From: Rugalucina vietnamica
Lineage: Eukaryota > Mollusca > Bivalvia > Lucinida > Lucinidae
Assembly: GCA_964017185.1 (NCBI GenBank)
Contig: OZ024870.1
Coordinates: 63,900,812 to 63,964,811, forward strand
DNA length: 64,000 bases
Direction of reading: 5' to 3'
How positions within the stretch are numbered: the first letter of the stretch is position 1; each line of letters begins with the position of its first letter. This document shows positions 1 through 8,348 of this stretch, piece after piece. The position numbers and the translations under genes were made by a program. The notes beneath the pieces are model-generated. The model was given only the letters and a program-made list of their open reading frames with translations. It made no database searches and was not told the DNA's origin.

Positions 1-57
1 AAAATCTGTTTTTTTTTGTTTTTTTTTTTACATCCATGGGCAAGTTTTCGTAATGGT
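1..57 (+). mobile_element. MITE family A, right end of a copy cut by the window edge
   Basis: The terminal motif CATGGGCAAGTTTTCGTAATG after a T-rich run matches the right terminus of the fuller family A copies at 12525-12794, 20524-20789 and 22353-22628. The left part lies outside the window. Bases 58-171 after it hold a short (TC)n tract (about 67-83) and otherwise nothing I recognise. Confidence 0.6.
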
Positions 58-171
58 AATCAGCGACACATCTCTCTCTCTCTCTTTGCAGCATGGGCTA
101 GATTATGTATGGCCCACTAGTCTTATCAAAGTCAACATTGTTTGCATTCACCTTATAGATAACAAAGTTTC

Positions 172-1524
172 ATGGCATTATACACTTCCATAGCATGGGC
201 TACATGCTGAATTCAATACTGTAAGAAAATTTGAGGCCTACCTAGCCGTTTTATGGCATTATACACTTCCATAGCATGGGCTTCACGTCTGAATTCAATA
301 CTGTAAGAAAATTTGAGGCCTACCTAGCCGTTTTATGGCATTATACACTTCCATAGCATGGGCTTCACGTCTGAATTCAATACTGTAAGAAAATTTGAGG
401 CCTACCTAGCCGTTTCATGGCATTATACACTTCCATAGCATGGGCTACACGTCTGAATTCAATACTGTAAGAAAATTTGAGGCCTACCTAGCCGTTTCAT
501 GGCATTATACACTTCCATAGCATGGGCTTCACGTCTGAATTCAATACTGTAAGAAAATTTGAGGCCTACCTAGCCGTTTCATGGCATTATACACTTCCAT
601 AGCATGGGCAACACGTCTGAATTCAATACTGTAAGAAAATTCGAGGCCTACCTAGCCATTTCATGGCATTATACACTTCCATAGCATGGGCTACACGTCT
701 GAATTCAATACTGTAAGAAAATTTGAGGCCTACCTAGCCGTTTCATGGCATTATACACTTCCATAGCATGGGCTTCACGTCTGAATTCAATACTGTAAGA
801 AAATTTGAGGCCTACCTAGCCGTTTCATGGCATTATACACTTCCATAGCATGGGCAACACGTCTGAATTCAATACTGTAAGAAAATTTAAGGCCTAACTA
901 GCCGTTTCATGGCATTATACACTTCCATAGCATGGGCAACACGTCTGAATTCAATACTGTAAGAAAATTTGAGGCCTACCTAGCCATTTCATGGCATTAT
1001 ACACTTCCATAGCATGGGCAACACGTCTGAATTCAATACTGTAAGAAAATTTGAGGCCTACCTAGCCGTTTCATGGCATTATACACTTCCATAGCATGGG
1101 CTACACGTCTGAATTCAATACTGTAAAAAAATTTGAGGCCTACCTAGCCGTTTTATGGCATTATACACTTCCATAGCATGGGCTACACGTCTGAATTCAA
1201 TACTGTAAGAAAAGTTGAGGCCTACCTAGCCGTTTCATGGCATTATACACTTCCATAGCATGGGCTACACGTCTGAATTCAATACTGTAAGAAAAGTTGA
1301 GGCCTACCTAGCCGTTTCATGGCATTATACACTTCCATAGCATGGGCTACACGTCTGAATTCAATACTGTAAGAAAAGTTGAGGCCTACCTAGCCGTTTC
1401 ATGGCATTATACACTTCCATAGCATGGGCTACACGTCTGAATTCAATACTGTAAGAAAAGTTGAGGCCTACCTAGCCGTTTCATGGCATTATACACTTCC
1501 ATAGCATGTTCTACACGTCTGAGT
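172..1524 (-). repeat. 82-bp tandem array derived from a PTCD3 exon end and its 5' splice site
   Basis: Sixteen head-to-tail units plus a partial seventeenth. ATGG landmarks recur at 172, 253, 335, 417 and so on to 1483, so the period is 82 bp (81 once). Every unit has an EcoRI GAATTC and an AGGCCT site, and units differ by only a few substitutions. Read on the minus strand, each unit carries the last ~50 bases of the adjacent PTCD3 exon (residues RRV.HAMEVYNAMKRL), the exon-intron junction CTAG/GTAGGC, and about 30 bases of intron ending in TTTTCTTACAG. The rightmost unit (1472-1524) is the real exon end, so the array expanded out of the gene into its downstream intron. The unit length is not a multiple of three and an in-frame TGA follows the exon part, so the array is not coding as a block. 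Confidence 0.9.
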
Positions 1525-1595
1525 TGAATCCTCTCCAACAATGCCTCTTCTGTTGCCTGTGTGTGTTCGTATTCTGTCACATCAGGGTCATATGC
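1472..1595 (-). CDS. PTCD3: PTCD3 exon (third in window)
   Basis: The minus-strand acceptor CTTTATTGACCAG is followed by AYDPDVTEYEH..EEALLERIQLRRVEHAMEVYNAMKRL and donor CTAG/GTAGGC. The 41 codons plus one base fit phase 0 in and phase 1 out. Reading straight through the donor meets TGA after 11 residues, which supports splicing there. A family B MITE sits only ~22 bp upstream of the acceptor, so branch point and pyrimidine tract are partly replaced by transposon sequence. Confidence 0.8.
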
Positions 1596-4453
1596 CTGGT
1601 CAATAAAGTCATATTCTAATTGAGCCGCATCGTGAGAAAACCGGATTTTTGCCTAGGCGAAAACAAAGGCGCAGATCAGCGCCTTTGTTTTCGCTACTCG
1701 GATAGTACAATTCCTCTTCTACTTAAATCCGAAATTTCAAGCTTCTAGCTCTTTTCTGAGCTTGTACAGGCCGGTTTGTGTCAGACCTGGTTGGAAACCC
1801 CGAAGACCGGTTTTCTCGCGTCGCGGCTCAATTTGTATAAGCCTGACATCTTATTAATGGTACAATCTTATTGTACGTACAATGGCAATCAGCTGGTCGC
1901 TGATTACATTTCAGAATTTGAAGTTGCTAGTTCTAAATTTTGGTAAAAGTTTCAAAGAAAACTATTATCGCTTGATAATATTCACAATATGCTACATGAT
2001 ATAATAGGCTATGTTTACTTCAATATAAAAACAGAAATGTATCATTTCCAAAATTAGGAGCAGTTTCAAGACACTCATTATCGTATCATTAGCATCACAT
2101 ATACACAAATGCGCCGCCTCATGAGAAAACCAACAATCTGCACACTGTTGATTTTCCCACGGGGCGGCTCAAATAATAGGAAACATAGACTGTTTCCCCG
2201 TCAGTGATTTGAGCCGCGACACGAGAAAACCGGATAACTGCCTATGCGAAAAGAAAGGTGCAGATCAGCTTCACGTAACTGCGAAGCTGATCAGCACCTT
2301 TGTTTTCGCTACACGGATAATACAATTCCTCCACTAATTATACCCAAAATTTCAAGCCTCTAGCCTGCATCTGTGACTGTACAGGTTGGTTTGTGTCAGA
2401 CCTGGTCGGAAACCCTGAAGACCAGTTTTCTCATGTCGTGGCTCATTTAATGTACAGAACAGGTGGTGTTTCAGGGTACCTCTCATATGAGGGTACCTGT
2501 CATAAAAATGAGCCGCCTCATGGGAAAACCAACAATGTGGTTTCCGAACAGGTTGGACACAAACCGGGCTGTACAAGCACAGAAGATGGCTAGAGACTGG
2601 AACTTTTGGATTAAGAAACTAGAGGAATTGTACTATCCGTGTAGCGAAAACAAAGGCACTGAACAGCTTCGCAGTTACTGCGAAGCTGATCTGTGTCTTT
2701 GTTTTCGCATATGCAGATTGTTGGTTTTCTCATGAGGTGGCTCAAATATGGAACAAGTAGAGTATACAACTTAGTATTTTTACCTTGATATGAGGGGCAG
2801 CGTCATCATGAGCAAATGCTTCAGGAACCTCGTTCACCATAAACCTAGCTGCCCGCTGTCCAGCTGCTCTCGATAGGGCAAATATTCTCTGAAAAAAAAA
2901 AAAAAAAAAAAAAAAAATCAAATCATTTCAATTATAATCAAACTATGATGTACTTCTACCAACATTGGGAAAACAAATTTGTGTGTGTGGTTTAACATCC
3001 AAGTCAACAATTTTCCATTCATATCAGGTTTCCTGTGTATTTACCAGTACAATGGGGAGGTAAACATTTGGATTAAATAACAAGATCACAATATTTAAGA
3101 AATAGATCAGCCCTAGCAGTGAATTGTTGAGTAATAATTCACTGTTTGGAGGTCAATTGTAAAGAAGATCAAATCACGAGTGCGTAGCGCGAGTGATTTA
3201 TATTCTTACAACTGACCGAAAAACAGTGAATTATTACTCAACAATTCACGCACTCGAGCTGATCAATTTCGATTCTAACACACAATAAACTGAATAAAAG
3301 TCGCTGAAACCGTTGATATCGTTCAGCTTTCCGCCATTGCATTATAGATATCCCGCCAAATATCTGACTGCAATACGAGTATGTACACACATTTATTACG
3401 TTTGTTATGCGCTAAAACGACATTACACCATCTAACGCTGCATGATGGGATAGTTGACGTCACAAATGGCGCAAAGTAACGTCATGCTTATTCACCCAGT
3501 GAAATTGTTGCACAATATAACACGTTTTTTAACCATTGGCTATATAGGCGAGGTGTGTTAGAATTGTTTCTTTGTTTGAACTGATGCTAAACGTCCCAGT
3601 TAACAGTTAAGTCATGTCAGGATGTTGCTTCCATTTAAAGGCACTTTTTGAGCCTTGTCATGAGAAAACCAACATTCGCCATATGCAAAAACAATGGCGA
3701 TGATCAGCTTTGCGGTAACTGCAAAAGCTGATCAATCCTTTTGTTTTTACTACTCAGATTGTACAATTCTTCTGCTTAATCCATAATTTCCAGCCTTTAG
3801 CCATTTTCAGTGCTTGTTCAGCTCAATTTGTATTGGACCTGTTCGGAAACCACATTGTTGGTTTTCTCCTGTCGGAGCTATTCATCAGATTGTGGCAATG
3901 GCTTTTACTTGATTGTGAGAAATTTTGTGAAATGAGCCGCCTCGTGGGAAAACCAACAATGTGGTTTTTGAACAGGTCAAACACAAAACAAGCTGCACAA
4001 GCACAGAAGGATGCTATATGCTTGAAATTTTGGATATAACTAGAAGAGGGATCTCACTATCTGTTTAGTGAAAACAAAGGCCCTGATCAGCTTCGCGGTC
4101 ACCACAAAGCTGATCTGCACCTTTGTTTTTGCATATGCAGATTGTTGGTTTTCTCATGAGGCGGCTCAAATGTCAAATGAGTTGCATCATGAGCAAATCT
4201 GCTTTTTTCATACACGAAAAGACACAGGCCAGCTTTGCGGTAAATGCCTGTTTGCGTCAGACCGGGTGGAAAGCTTTGCGGTAAATGCCTGTTTGTGTCA
4301 GACCGGGTGGAAAGCTTTGCGGTAAATGCCTGTTTGCGTCAGACCTGGTGGAAAACCACAAAGATTTTCTTGTGACATCTTTACCTTCTGGTCATGGCTC
4401 GCCGGGATAGTCAAAGGGTCGTCAATGAATGTGTAATCTGGAGCCAGAGGATC
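1472..4453 (-). CDS. PTCD3: PTCD3 / mitochondrial ribosomal protein mS39, partial gene (three internal exons)
   Basis: Three minus-strand exons join in frame: 4453-4385 (69 nt, phase 0/0), 2888-2784 (105 nt, 0/0) and 1595-1472 (124 nt, phase 0 to 1). The joined peptide runs DPLAPDYTF..DDPLTIPAS..AARFMVNEVPEAF..APHIK..EEALLERIQLRRV..YNAMKRL. From established knowledge, PTCD3 is a pentatricopeptide-repeat protein of the mitochondrial small ribosomal subunit. The N-terminal region of the vertebrate protein, as I remember it, has the same order of motifs (FQDDPYLMPAS, AKFIINSYPKYF, AEPHI, EAALKERIELRKV) with the same spacing. Seen directly: splice sites GTAAAG, GTAAAA and GTAGGC, and acceptors TTTATTGTAG, a 27-T tract then CAG, and CTTTATTGACCAG. 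Upstream exons (start, transit peptide) and downstream exons (PPR repeats) were not found here. The downstream part must lie left of base 1 if the gene is intact. Confidence 0.8.
1618..1833 (+). mobile_element. MITE family B, 208 bp with AATT target duplication
   Basis: Terminal inverted ends GAGCCGC...GCGGCTC are flanked on both sides by AATT (1618-1621 and 1830-1833). The interior holds the family's GCGAAAACAAAGGCGC hairpin arm and the TGTGTCAGACCTGGT block. It lies in the PTCD3 intron next to the third exon. Bases 1834-2106 are AT-rich intron sequence with no recognised feature. Confidence 0.85.
2107..2174 (+). mobile_element. MITE family B, 60-bp internally deleted derivative
   Basis: Only the two ends remain (GCGCCGCCTCATGAG and CACGGGGCGGCTC) around a ~20-bp middle, flanked by AAAT on both sides (2107-2110, 2171-2174). 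It shows that ends alone were enough for movement, or that the middle was lost after insertion. Confidence 0.8.
2207..2448 (+). mobile_element. MITE family B, full-length 234-bp copy, ATTT target duplication
   Basis: Element 2211-2444 between direct ATTT repeats. The left third is a long hairpin centred on a CAGCTTC..GAAGCTG palindrome. The right part has the conserved CTGTACAGG and GTGTCAGACCTGGTCGG blocks. Confidence 0.85.
2506..2747 (-). mobile_element. MITE family B, full-length 234-bp copy in reverse orientation, AAAT target duplication
   Basis: Element 2510-2743 is flanked by AAAT. It has the same blocks as the forward copies in reverse order and sits 37 bp from the 5' splice site of the second PTCD3 exon. 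Confidence 0.85.
2784..2888 (-). CDS. PTCD3: PTCD3 exon (second in window)
   Basis: A 105-nt, 35-codon exon in phase 0/0 encoding RIFALSRAAGQRAARFMVN and EVPEAF..APHIK. The 3' splice site is CAG after an uninterrupted T run (plus-strand A run from 2892). The donor is ATCAAG/GTAAAA. Both boundaries and the open frame are seen directly; family assignment as for the gene entry. Confidence 0.85.
2892..2917. repeat. poly(A) run serving as a pure-T polypyrimidine tract on the gene strand
   Basis: About 26 consecutive A on plus, that is T on the PTCD3 strand, directly abutting the acceptor CAG of the second exon. Homopolymer length is likely to vary between individuals or assemblies. Confidence 0.8.
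2981..3066 (-). mobile_element. SINE family 1 fragment, minus strand
   Basis: The plus strand reads GTTTAACATCCAAGTCAAC..TTTACCAGTACAATGGGGAGGTAAAC, the reverse complement of the 3' domain of the complete SINE at 32801-32996. The tRNA-like head is missing. Confidence 0.6.
3093..3545. repeat. long hairpin followed by CRE/CCAAT-containing sequence
   Basis: Bases ~3118-3250 form a near-perfect inverted repeat (arms start AGTGAATTGTTGAGTAATAA and end with its complement; the loop is around GTGCGTAGCGCGAG). Downstream are TTGACGTCACAA (about 3453), AACGTCATG and ATTGGC boxes. The arrangement recurs at 8349-8712, around 12170-12310 and in 35237-36194. No transposase or clear target duplication was found. 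Confidence 0.55.
3575..3648 (-). mobile_element. SINE family 1 fragment, minus strand
   Basis: CTAAACGTCCCAGTTAAC..TAAGTCATGTCAGGATG is the reverse complement of the SINE 3' domain. It is short and degraded. Confidence 0.45.
3650..3879 (+). mobile_element. MITE family B copy, diverged
   Basis: The start GAGCCTTGTCATGAGAAAACC and the blocks GATCAGCTTTGCGGTAACTG and GGAAACCACATTGTTGG identify the family. Ends are degraded and no target duplication is visible. Confidence 0.75.
3930..4171 (-). mobile_element. MITE family B, 234-bp reverse copy, AAAT target duplication
   Basis: Element 3934-4167 is flanked by AAAT at 3930-3933 and 4168-4171. It lies in the intron between the first and second visible PTCD3 exons. 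Confidence 0.85.
4180..4376 (+). mobile_element. degraded MITE family B copy with an internal 41-bp triplication
   Basis: It starts GAGTTGCATCATGAG. The segment AGCTTTGCGGTAAATGCCTG..CAGACCGGGTGGAA repeats at 4231, 4272 and 4313 (period 41). It ends 8 bp from the donor of the first visible PTCD3 exon. Confidence 0.65.
4385..4453 (-). CDS. PTCD3: PTCD3 exon (first in window)
   Basis: A 69-nt, 23-codon exon encoding DPLAPDYTFIDDPLTIPAS plus HDQK, phase 0/0. The acceptor is TTTATTGTAG/GATCC and the donor CAGAAG/GTAAAG. Starting the exon at GAT rather than at the nearer CAG keeps phase and gives the same spacing to the DDP motif as the vertebrate protein (inference). Confidence 0.75.
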
Positions 4454-4950
4454 CTACAATAAATATATAAGATGATTCTACAAATAACATGTAAGATGAT
4501 CCTACAATTAACATGTAAGATGATCCTACAATTAACATGTAAGAGGATCCTACAATAAACATGTAAGATGATCCTACAATTAACATGTAAGAGGATCCTA
4601 CAATAAACTTGTAAGAGGATCCTACAATAAACATGTAAGAGGATCCTACAATAAACATGTAAGAGGATCCTACAATAAACATGTAAGAGGATCCTACAAT
4701 AAACATGTAAGAGGATCCTACAATAAACTTGTAAGAGGATCCTACAATAAACATGTAAGGATCCTACAATAAACATGTAAGAGGATCCTACAATTAACAT
4801 GTAAGAGGATCCTACAATTAACATGTAAGAGGATCCTATGATTTACATGTAAGATCATACGATAAAGATGTAAGAGGATCCTACAATAAAGATGTAAGAG
4901 GATCCTACAATAAACATGTAAGAGGATCCTGCAATAAACATGTAAGGAGG
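4446..4950 (-). repeat. 24-bp minisatellite derived from the 3' splice site of the PTCD3 exon
   Basis: About 20 units of plus-strand GTAAGAGGATCCTACAATAAACAT, most with a BamHI GGATCC. Read on the minus strand, each unit is TTTATTGTAG (acceptor) plus GATCCTCT (first eight exon bases) plus TACATG. The first unit is the true intron-exon boundary. Because 24 is divisible by three, the minus strand also opens repeated octapeptide frames (MFIVGSSY-like), which I do not take as coding. Confidence 0.9.
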
Positions 4951-5212
4951 CATATATTAACCCATTTATGACAAATGGACTTTCCCATTGTTATCATTGG
5001 GGTGAGTTCACTGTCATTATTAGGGGCATCAGGAGTGATATTGAATTTTTATTCAATTTTTCGATGAAATTCCTCAGAGCTATCAGAATAGCCCAGATGG
5101 GAAGCCGCATTCTGCAGCATCACATCTGAGGATATACTGTTTGCTTATGTCCCATCATTAGGACTCCAAGTGTTATATGAGTAAAAGACACAAGGTAATT
5201 CCCCTCATAGTT
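4951..5212. other. unclassified stretch, possible weak exon
   Basis: Unique-looking sequence. The minus strand at 5131-5057 has a CCTCAG acceptor-like site followed by a short open frame (MLQNAASHLGYSDSSEEFH..) to TAA. I could not match it to PTCD3 or anything else. Confidence 0.3.
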
Positions 5213-5366
5213 GAGCCACATGGTGAGAAATCTGGATTTTTGATAAATGCAAAAATAAAGGTGCATATCAGCTTCACAGTTACTGCGAATGCGAAGCTGA
5301 TCAGTGACTGTACAGGTCGGTTTATGTCATACCTGGTCGGAAACCCTGAAGACCAGTTTTCTTGCA
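5213..5366 (+). mobile_element. MITE family B copy, truncated and diverged
   Basis: Start GAGCCACATGGTGAG, hairpin block CAGCTTCACAGTTACTGCG and CCTGGTCGGAAACCCTGAAG are present. Part of the middle is missing and the right end has decayed. Confidence 0.7.
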
Positions 5367-5372
5367 TTACTT

Positions 5373-5512
5373 ATTTGCTTTGTGGTTAAACATTCCAGTC
5401 AACATTTTAGAGCCATGTTGGGATTAGGGGCCATGTGTATTAACAAGAATTGTGGAGAGTTACTGTGTCTTTCTCAAGGACAAAACATGGCCCTTGTGGG
5501 ATCACATCACCC
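5373..5512 (-). mobile_element. SINE family 1 fragment, minus strand
   Basis: GTTAAACATTCCAGTCAAC, GTATTAACAAGAATTGTGG and TGTGTCTTTCTCAAGGAC follow the order of the complete minus-strand SINE at 32801-32996. Confidence 0.55.
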
Positions 5513-5516
5513 ACCT

Positions 5517-5931
5517 GAGCGGCCACATCAGAAGACCAACAATCTGCATTTGCGAAACCAAAGATGTGTCGGACTACGAATCAAGGTCCTGGGTTCGATC
5601 CCCACAGGCCTCACCGTGTTGTGTCCTTGAGCAAGATACATTAACTCCCTAAAGTACTGGTTAAACCCAGGAAGAGTTGACTCCTTTCCAACATGACTGA
5701 AAAATTGATGACTGGGACGTTAAGCAAATACAAACAAACAAAACAGATGCAGATCAGCTGTGCAATAACTGTACAGCTGATCAGCGCCTTTGTTTTCGCT
5801 ACACCGATAGTACAATTCCTCTTCTACTTAAATCCAAAATTTCAAGCTTCTCGGTGTTTTCTGAGACTACAGGCTGGTTTGTGTCTGACCTGTCAGACAC
5901 CCAGATTGATGGTTTTCTCACATCATGGCCC
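5517..5931 (+). mobile_element. MITE family B copy interrupted by a SINE
   Basis: The left part GAGCGGCCACATCAG..AATCTGCATTTGCG and the right part from GCAGATCAGCTGTGC to GGTTTTCTCACATCATGGCCC belong to one family B element. They are separated by the SINE at about 5567-5747. Confidence 0.75.
5567..5747 (+). mobile_element. SINE family 1, 5'-truncated, inserted in MITE B
   Basis: Starts within the tRNA-like head (TCGGACTACGAATC), has the B box GGTTCGATCCC and then the shared tail GACTGAAAAATTGATGACTG..GGACGTTAAGC, ending in an A-rich AAACAAACAAAAC. A short AGATG at both junctions may be the target duplication. Confidence 0.75.
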
Positions 5932-6104
5932 ATTTATCTATACAGAGTCTGACATCATCATTATTGAGCAAAGACATAAGGAAAACATCTTCGTGAAATG
6001 TACACTCCCTTACACTCCACTTTTATATAGTAAAACTGGGGTCACATGTACAGGGGTGTACCTTTTCTTCTTATTAATAATTTTTTAACCAAAACATACA
6101 CTTA

Positions 6105-6466
6105 CGGCTATATTCTCTTCCGTCACTCAAACTCAAACTCGAACTCAACTCGCGAGAGTATGGCTGGAGTATGAGTCGAGTGGGATTAAATTGAGTGTGA
6201 GTGGAGAATAGATTTGGTATGCACAACGGTCACTCAACCATCACTCACTGGAGTGTCAGATTTTCATTATAAAACAAAGAAATTTGAAATCTTATAGACA
6301 TTTGATGTTATTATTCTACCATCAAATTAGCAGCAAAGATTCTGACTAGACGCCACATATTGCGGTGACCTGTTATCTAATTTTGATGTGCACGCATGGT
6401 ATCGTATTTGCTTATACTCATTCCTTCCTTATTGGTTGTTTGTTTATTTGTCTTTCTTTCTGTGTT

Positions 6467-6501
<35 letters not shown>

Positions 6502-6514
6502 TTGCTTGTTGTTT

Positions 6515-6585
<71 letters not shown>

Positions 6586-7091
6586 GGTGGGTGGGTGAGG
6601 AGATGGGTGTGCGTGGGGGCGGAGGGAGTGAGTTTGTGACAGCGATATCTAGCATAAAGGCACAAATGCGTCTGCATCTGGATGTACAAGGTTGACCACT
6701 CACCTAAAATATAGATCATTGCTTTTCATGTTCAAAATATTCGCAAATGACATGCCTTGGGAAAATCGAAATCTGTTCTAGAATTCGCGACCGCTCTCAA
6801 GAAAAGATTTGTCCCGAGCATAAAGCTTGGTCCGGGTGATGTATGTAATCTGCTATTATTGGGCTTTTTCGAAGAAAATGTGGAGAAATAAGGGTCCAAA
6901 AATTTTCGAGTAGCGCTCGAGTGAGGCGTCACCTTCACTCAACGTTTACTCGAAATTTGAGTTGAGTTCGAGTGTGAGTGGGACATGTGCATACCGAATC
7001 GAACAGTTATGCACTCACACGAGTGACTGATCAGATTATCTGAATGAGTTTGAGTGGAGTATGCCTCGAGTGTAGGTTGAGAATACAGCCG
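6105..7091. mobile_element. 987-bp TIR element with TTA target duplication (PIF/Harbinger-type MITE)
   Basis: Ends CGGCTATATTCTC and GAGAATACAGCCG are inverted repeats flanked by TTA at 6102-6104 and 7092-7094. Subterminal regions are full of ACTCGA/ACTCA words in both orientations. A TWA 3-bp duplication is the hallmark of PIF/Harbinger (established). No transposase was seen; the minus-strand frame at 6732-6938 is unrecognised. Confidence 0.75.
6470..6583 (+). repeat. (CT)n microsatellite
   Basis: Two CT runs separated by TGCTTGCTTGTTGTTTTATT, inside the TTA-flanked element. Open frames across it are composition artefacts. Confidence 0.95.
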
Positions 7092-7260
7092 TTAGATTGT
7101 GAGTACTCGTTAGAACCACCTCGGCGAGGCAGTTCTAACACTAAGGCAGGTCTAACCTGTATCCACAGTCTACGTTCTGAGCATTGATAGGAAAGATATA
7201 AAAAAATTCAACATTTTTTTTTTTCAACTTTTACAGCTCAAGAAAAATATGTACAGAGGG

Positions 7261-7495
7261 TTCAAAATAAGCAGTTGCCCACTTGCCCGTCACGGGTCAA
7301 ATTTGGTGGGGGCAACCTGATCTTACTGAAAGGTTGCCCCCAGGACAACCTGAAATTTTCCAAGAAGTGTTTAATCTCATCAGTCTTAGATGAGCTAAAT
7401 ACAAATTCAAAGCAATGACAATTGGACTGTACCTTTGAATTCATGCATAAACATGATAAATAATCTTCATTTAGTAACATTTATGTGACGTTTCT
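7261..7495. other. unclassified, possible decayed repeat
   Basis: Contains GTTGCCC/GGGCAAC words in both orientations that recur in 7496-7600, suggesting a decayed inverted structure. No gene recognised. Confidence 0.3.
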
Positions 7496-7846
7496 ATGGG
7501 GGCAAGTTCAAACCATGGATGGCAAGTTCAGCTTGATTGCAGGTTGCCCCCCAGACAAGTTGCTTCCCGTGTCTTATTTCTAACACTGTCAGTACATGTA
7601 AATTGCATGGAGTGTTTTCGTAATGATATGCATCAAATTTTTATCAGACATGACTGATGCCAATGAACTGGTTGAAGAACTGGTTAACTGGTTGAAAATC
7701 CTTAAAGCAGCATTTCTAATACACAGACACAAAACATCCGAAAAACATGTCCATGAAATGCATACCCTGTTAAACCCCACTTTTATATAGAAAAACTGGG
7801 GTTTGCAGGGGTATACCTATTTTTCTTATTTTTGTTACAAAATATT
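7496..7846. repeat. ~350-bp segment duplicated at 20285-20635
   Basis: The two segments match nearly base for base, from GGGGGCAAGTTCAAACCATGG through ACTGGTTGAAGAACTGG to the left half of a family A MITE (from 7735). They lie in the same orientation on either side of the LINE locus. The copy here breaks off at 7846 into a T run. The following 7847-8348 has no recognised gene; 8169-8190 is G-rich. Confidence 0.85.
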
Positions 7847-8168
7847 ATTTTTTTTTTTCTGTTTGCCTGTCACAATCACCTTTCTGTACCAGGCTGCTCA
7901 GAAAGGGTTTCCAGCTCTTTCATTCTCCGTTTTCTCTTCATTCAGACATGTGCACTTACTTTCACTCTGACAGTCTGGAGGCTGTCATCATACATGTAAA
8001 TATACATACATATATATCAATGGGTATATCAAAGTGCACCTTTTATACAGCCTTTCATACTTTTGTTCAAAGATTTATTAATATAGGGTTATGATTTATC
8101 AAAACCAAATCTCTAAATTAAACAGGTAACAGATATTTTATGTTTTATCTGACAGCCCATAAATGTCA

Positions 8169-8190
8169 GGGTGGGGCGGGGGGTGGGGGG
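8169..8190 (+). other. G-quadruplex-capable G-rich tract
   Basis: Four or more runs of three or more G separated by single T or C bases fit the simple G3+N1-7 pattern. No gene context to assign a role. Confidence 0.5.
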
Positions 8191-8348
8191 TGCACAGTAT
8201 ATATTTCCTATTCATATATGAAATTGTTGAAAATTCTAATATTGTACTACATGTATGTCATCTATTAATGGTGTAAAGTGGCTCCATCCTTTATGGAAGG
8301 TTTCTTCCTCTTGATGAAAGAAAGCTATTTAAGAAATGAATTTCATTT

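Larger units (their letters stand above)
5975..7260 (+). mobile_element. MITE family A copy split by a nested element
   Basis: The left half (5975-6104) has GTGAAATGTACACTCCC, ACTTTTATATAGTAAAACTG and the GGGGTGTACC block. The right half (7092-7260) continues with GATTGTGAGTACTCGTTAGA and the hairpin core. The two halves join when 6105-7091 and one TTA are removed. Confidence 0.75.

Noticed and set aside
67..90. (TC)n followed by TTTGCAG as a plus-strand splice acceptor
   Set aside because: No open reading frame follows and the gene here is on the other strand.
4411..4824. Minus-strand frames of repeated MFIVGSSY/MLIVGSSY-like octapeptides
   Set aside because: They exist because the 24-bp unit is divisible by three and lacks stops; the array is better explained as an intronic copy of a splice acceptor.
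5057..5131. Possible terminal exon on the minus strand (MLQNAASHLGYSDSSEEFH.. to TAA)
   Set aside because: The acceptor-like site and short frame are suggestive but there is no match to PTCD3 and no partner exon.
6365..6719. Open frames of poly-Leu/Ser or poly-Arg/Glu across the CT microsatellite
   Set aside because: Composition artefact of (CT)n inside a non-coding element.
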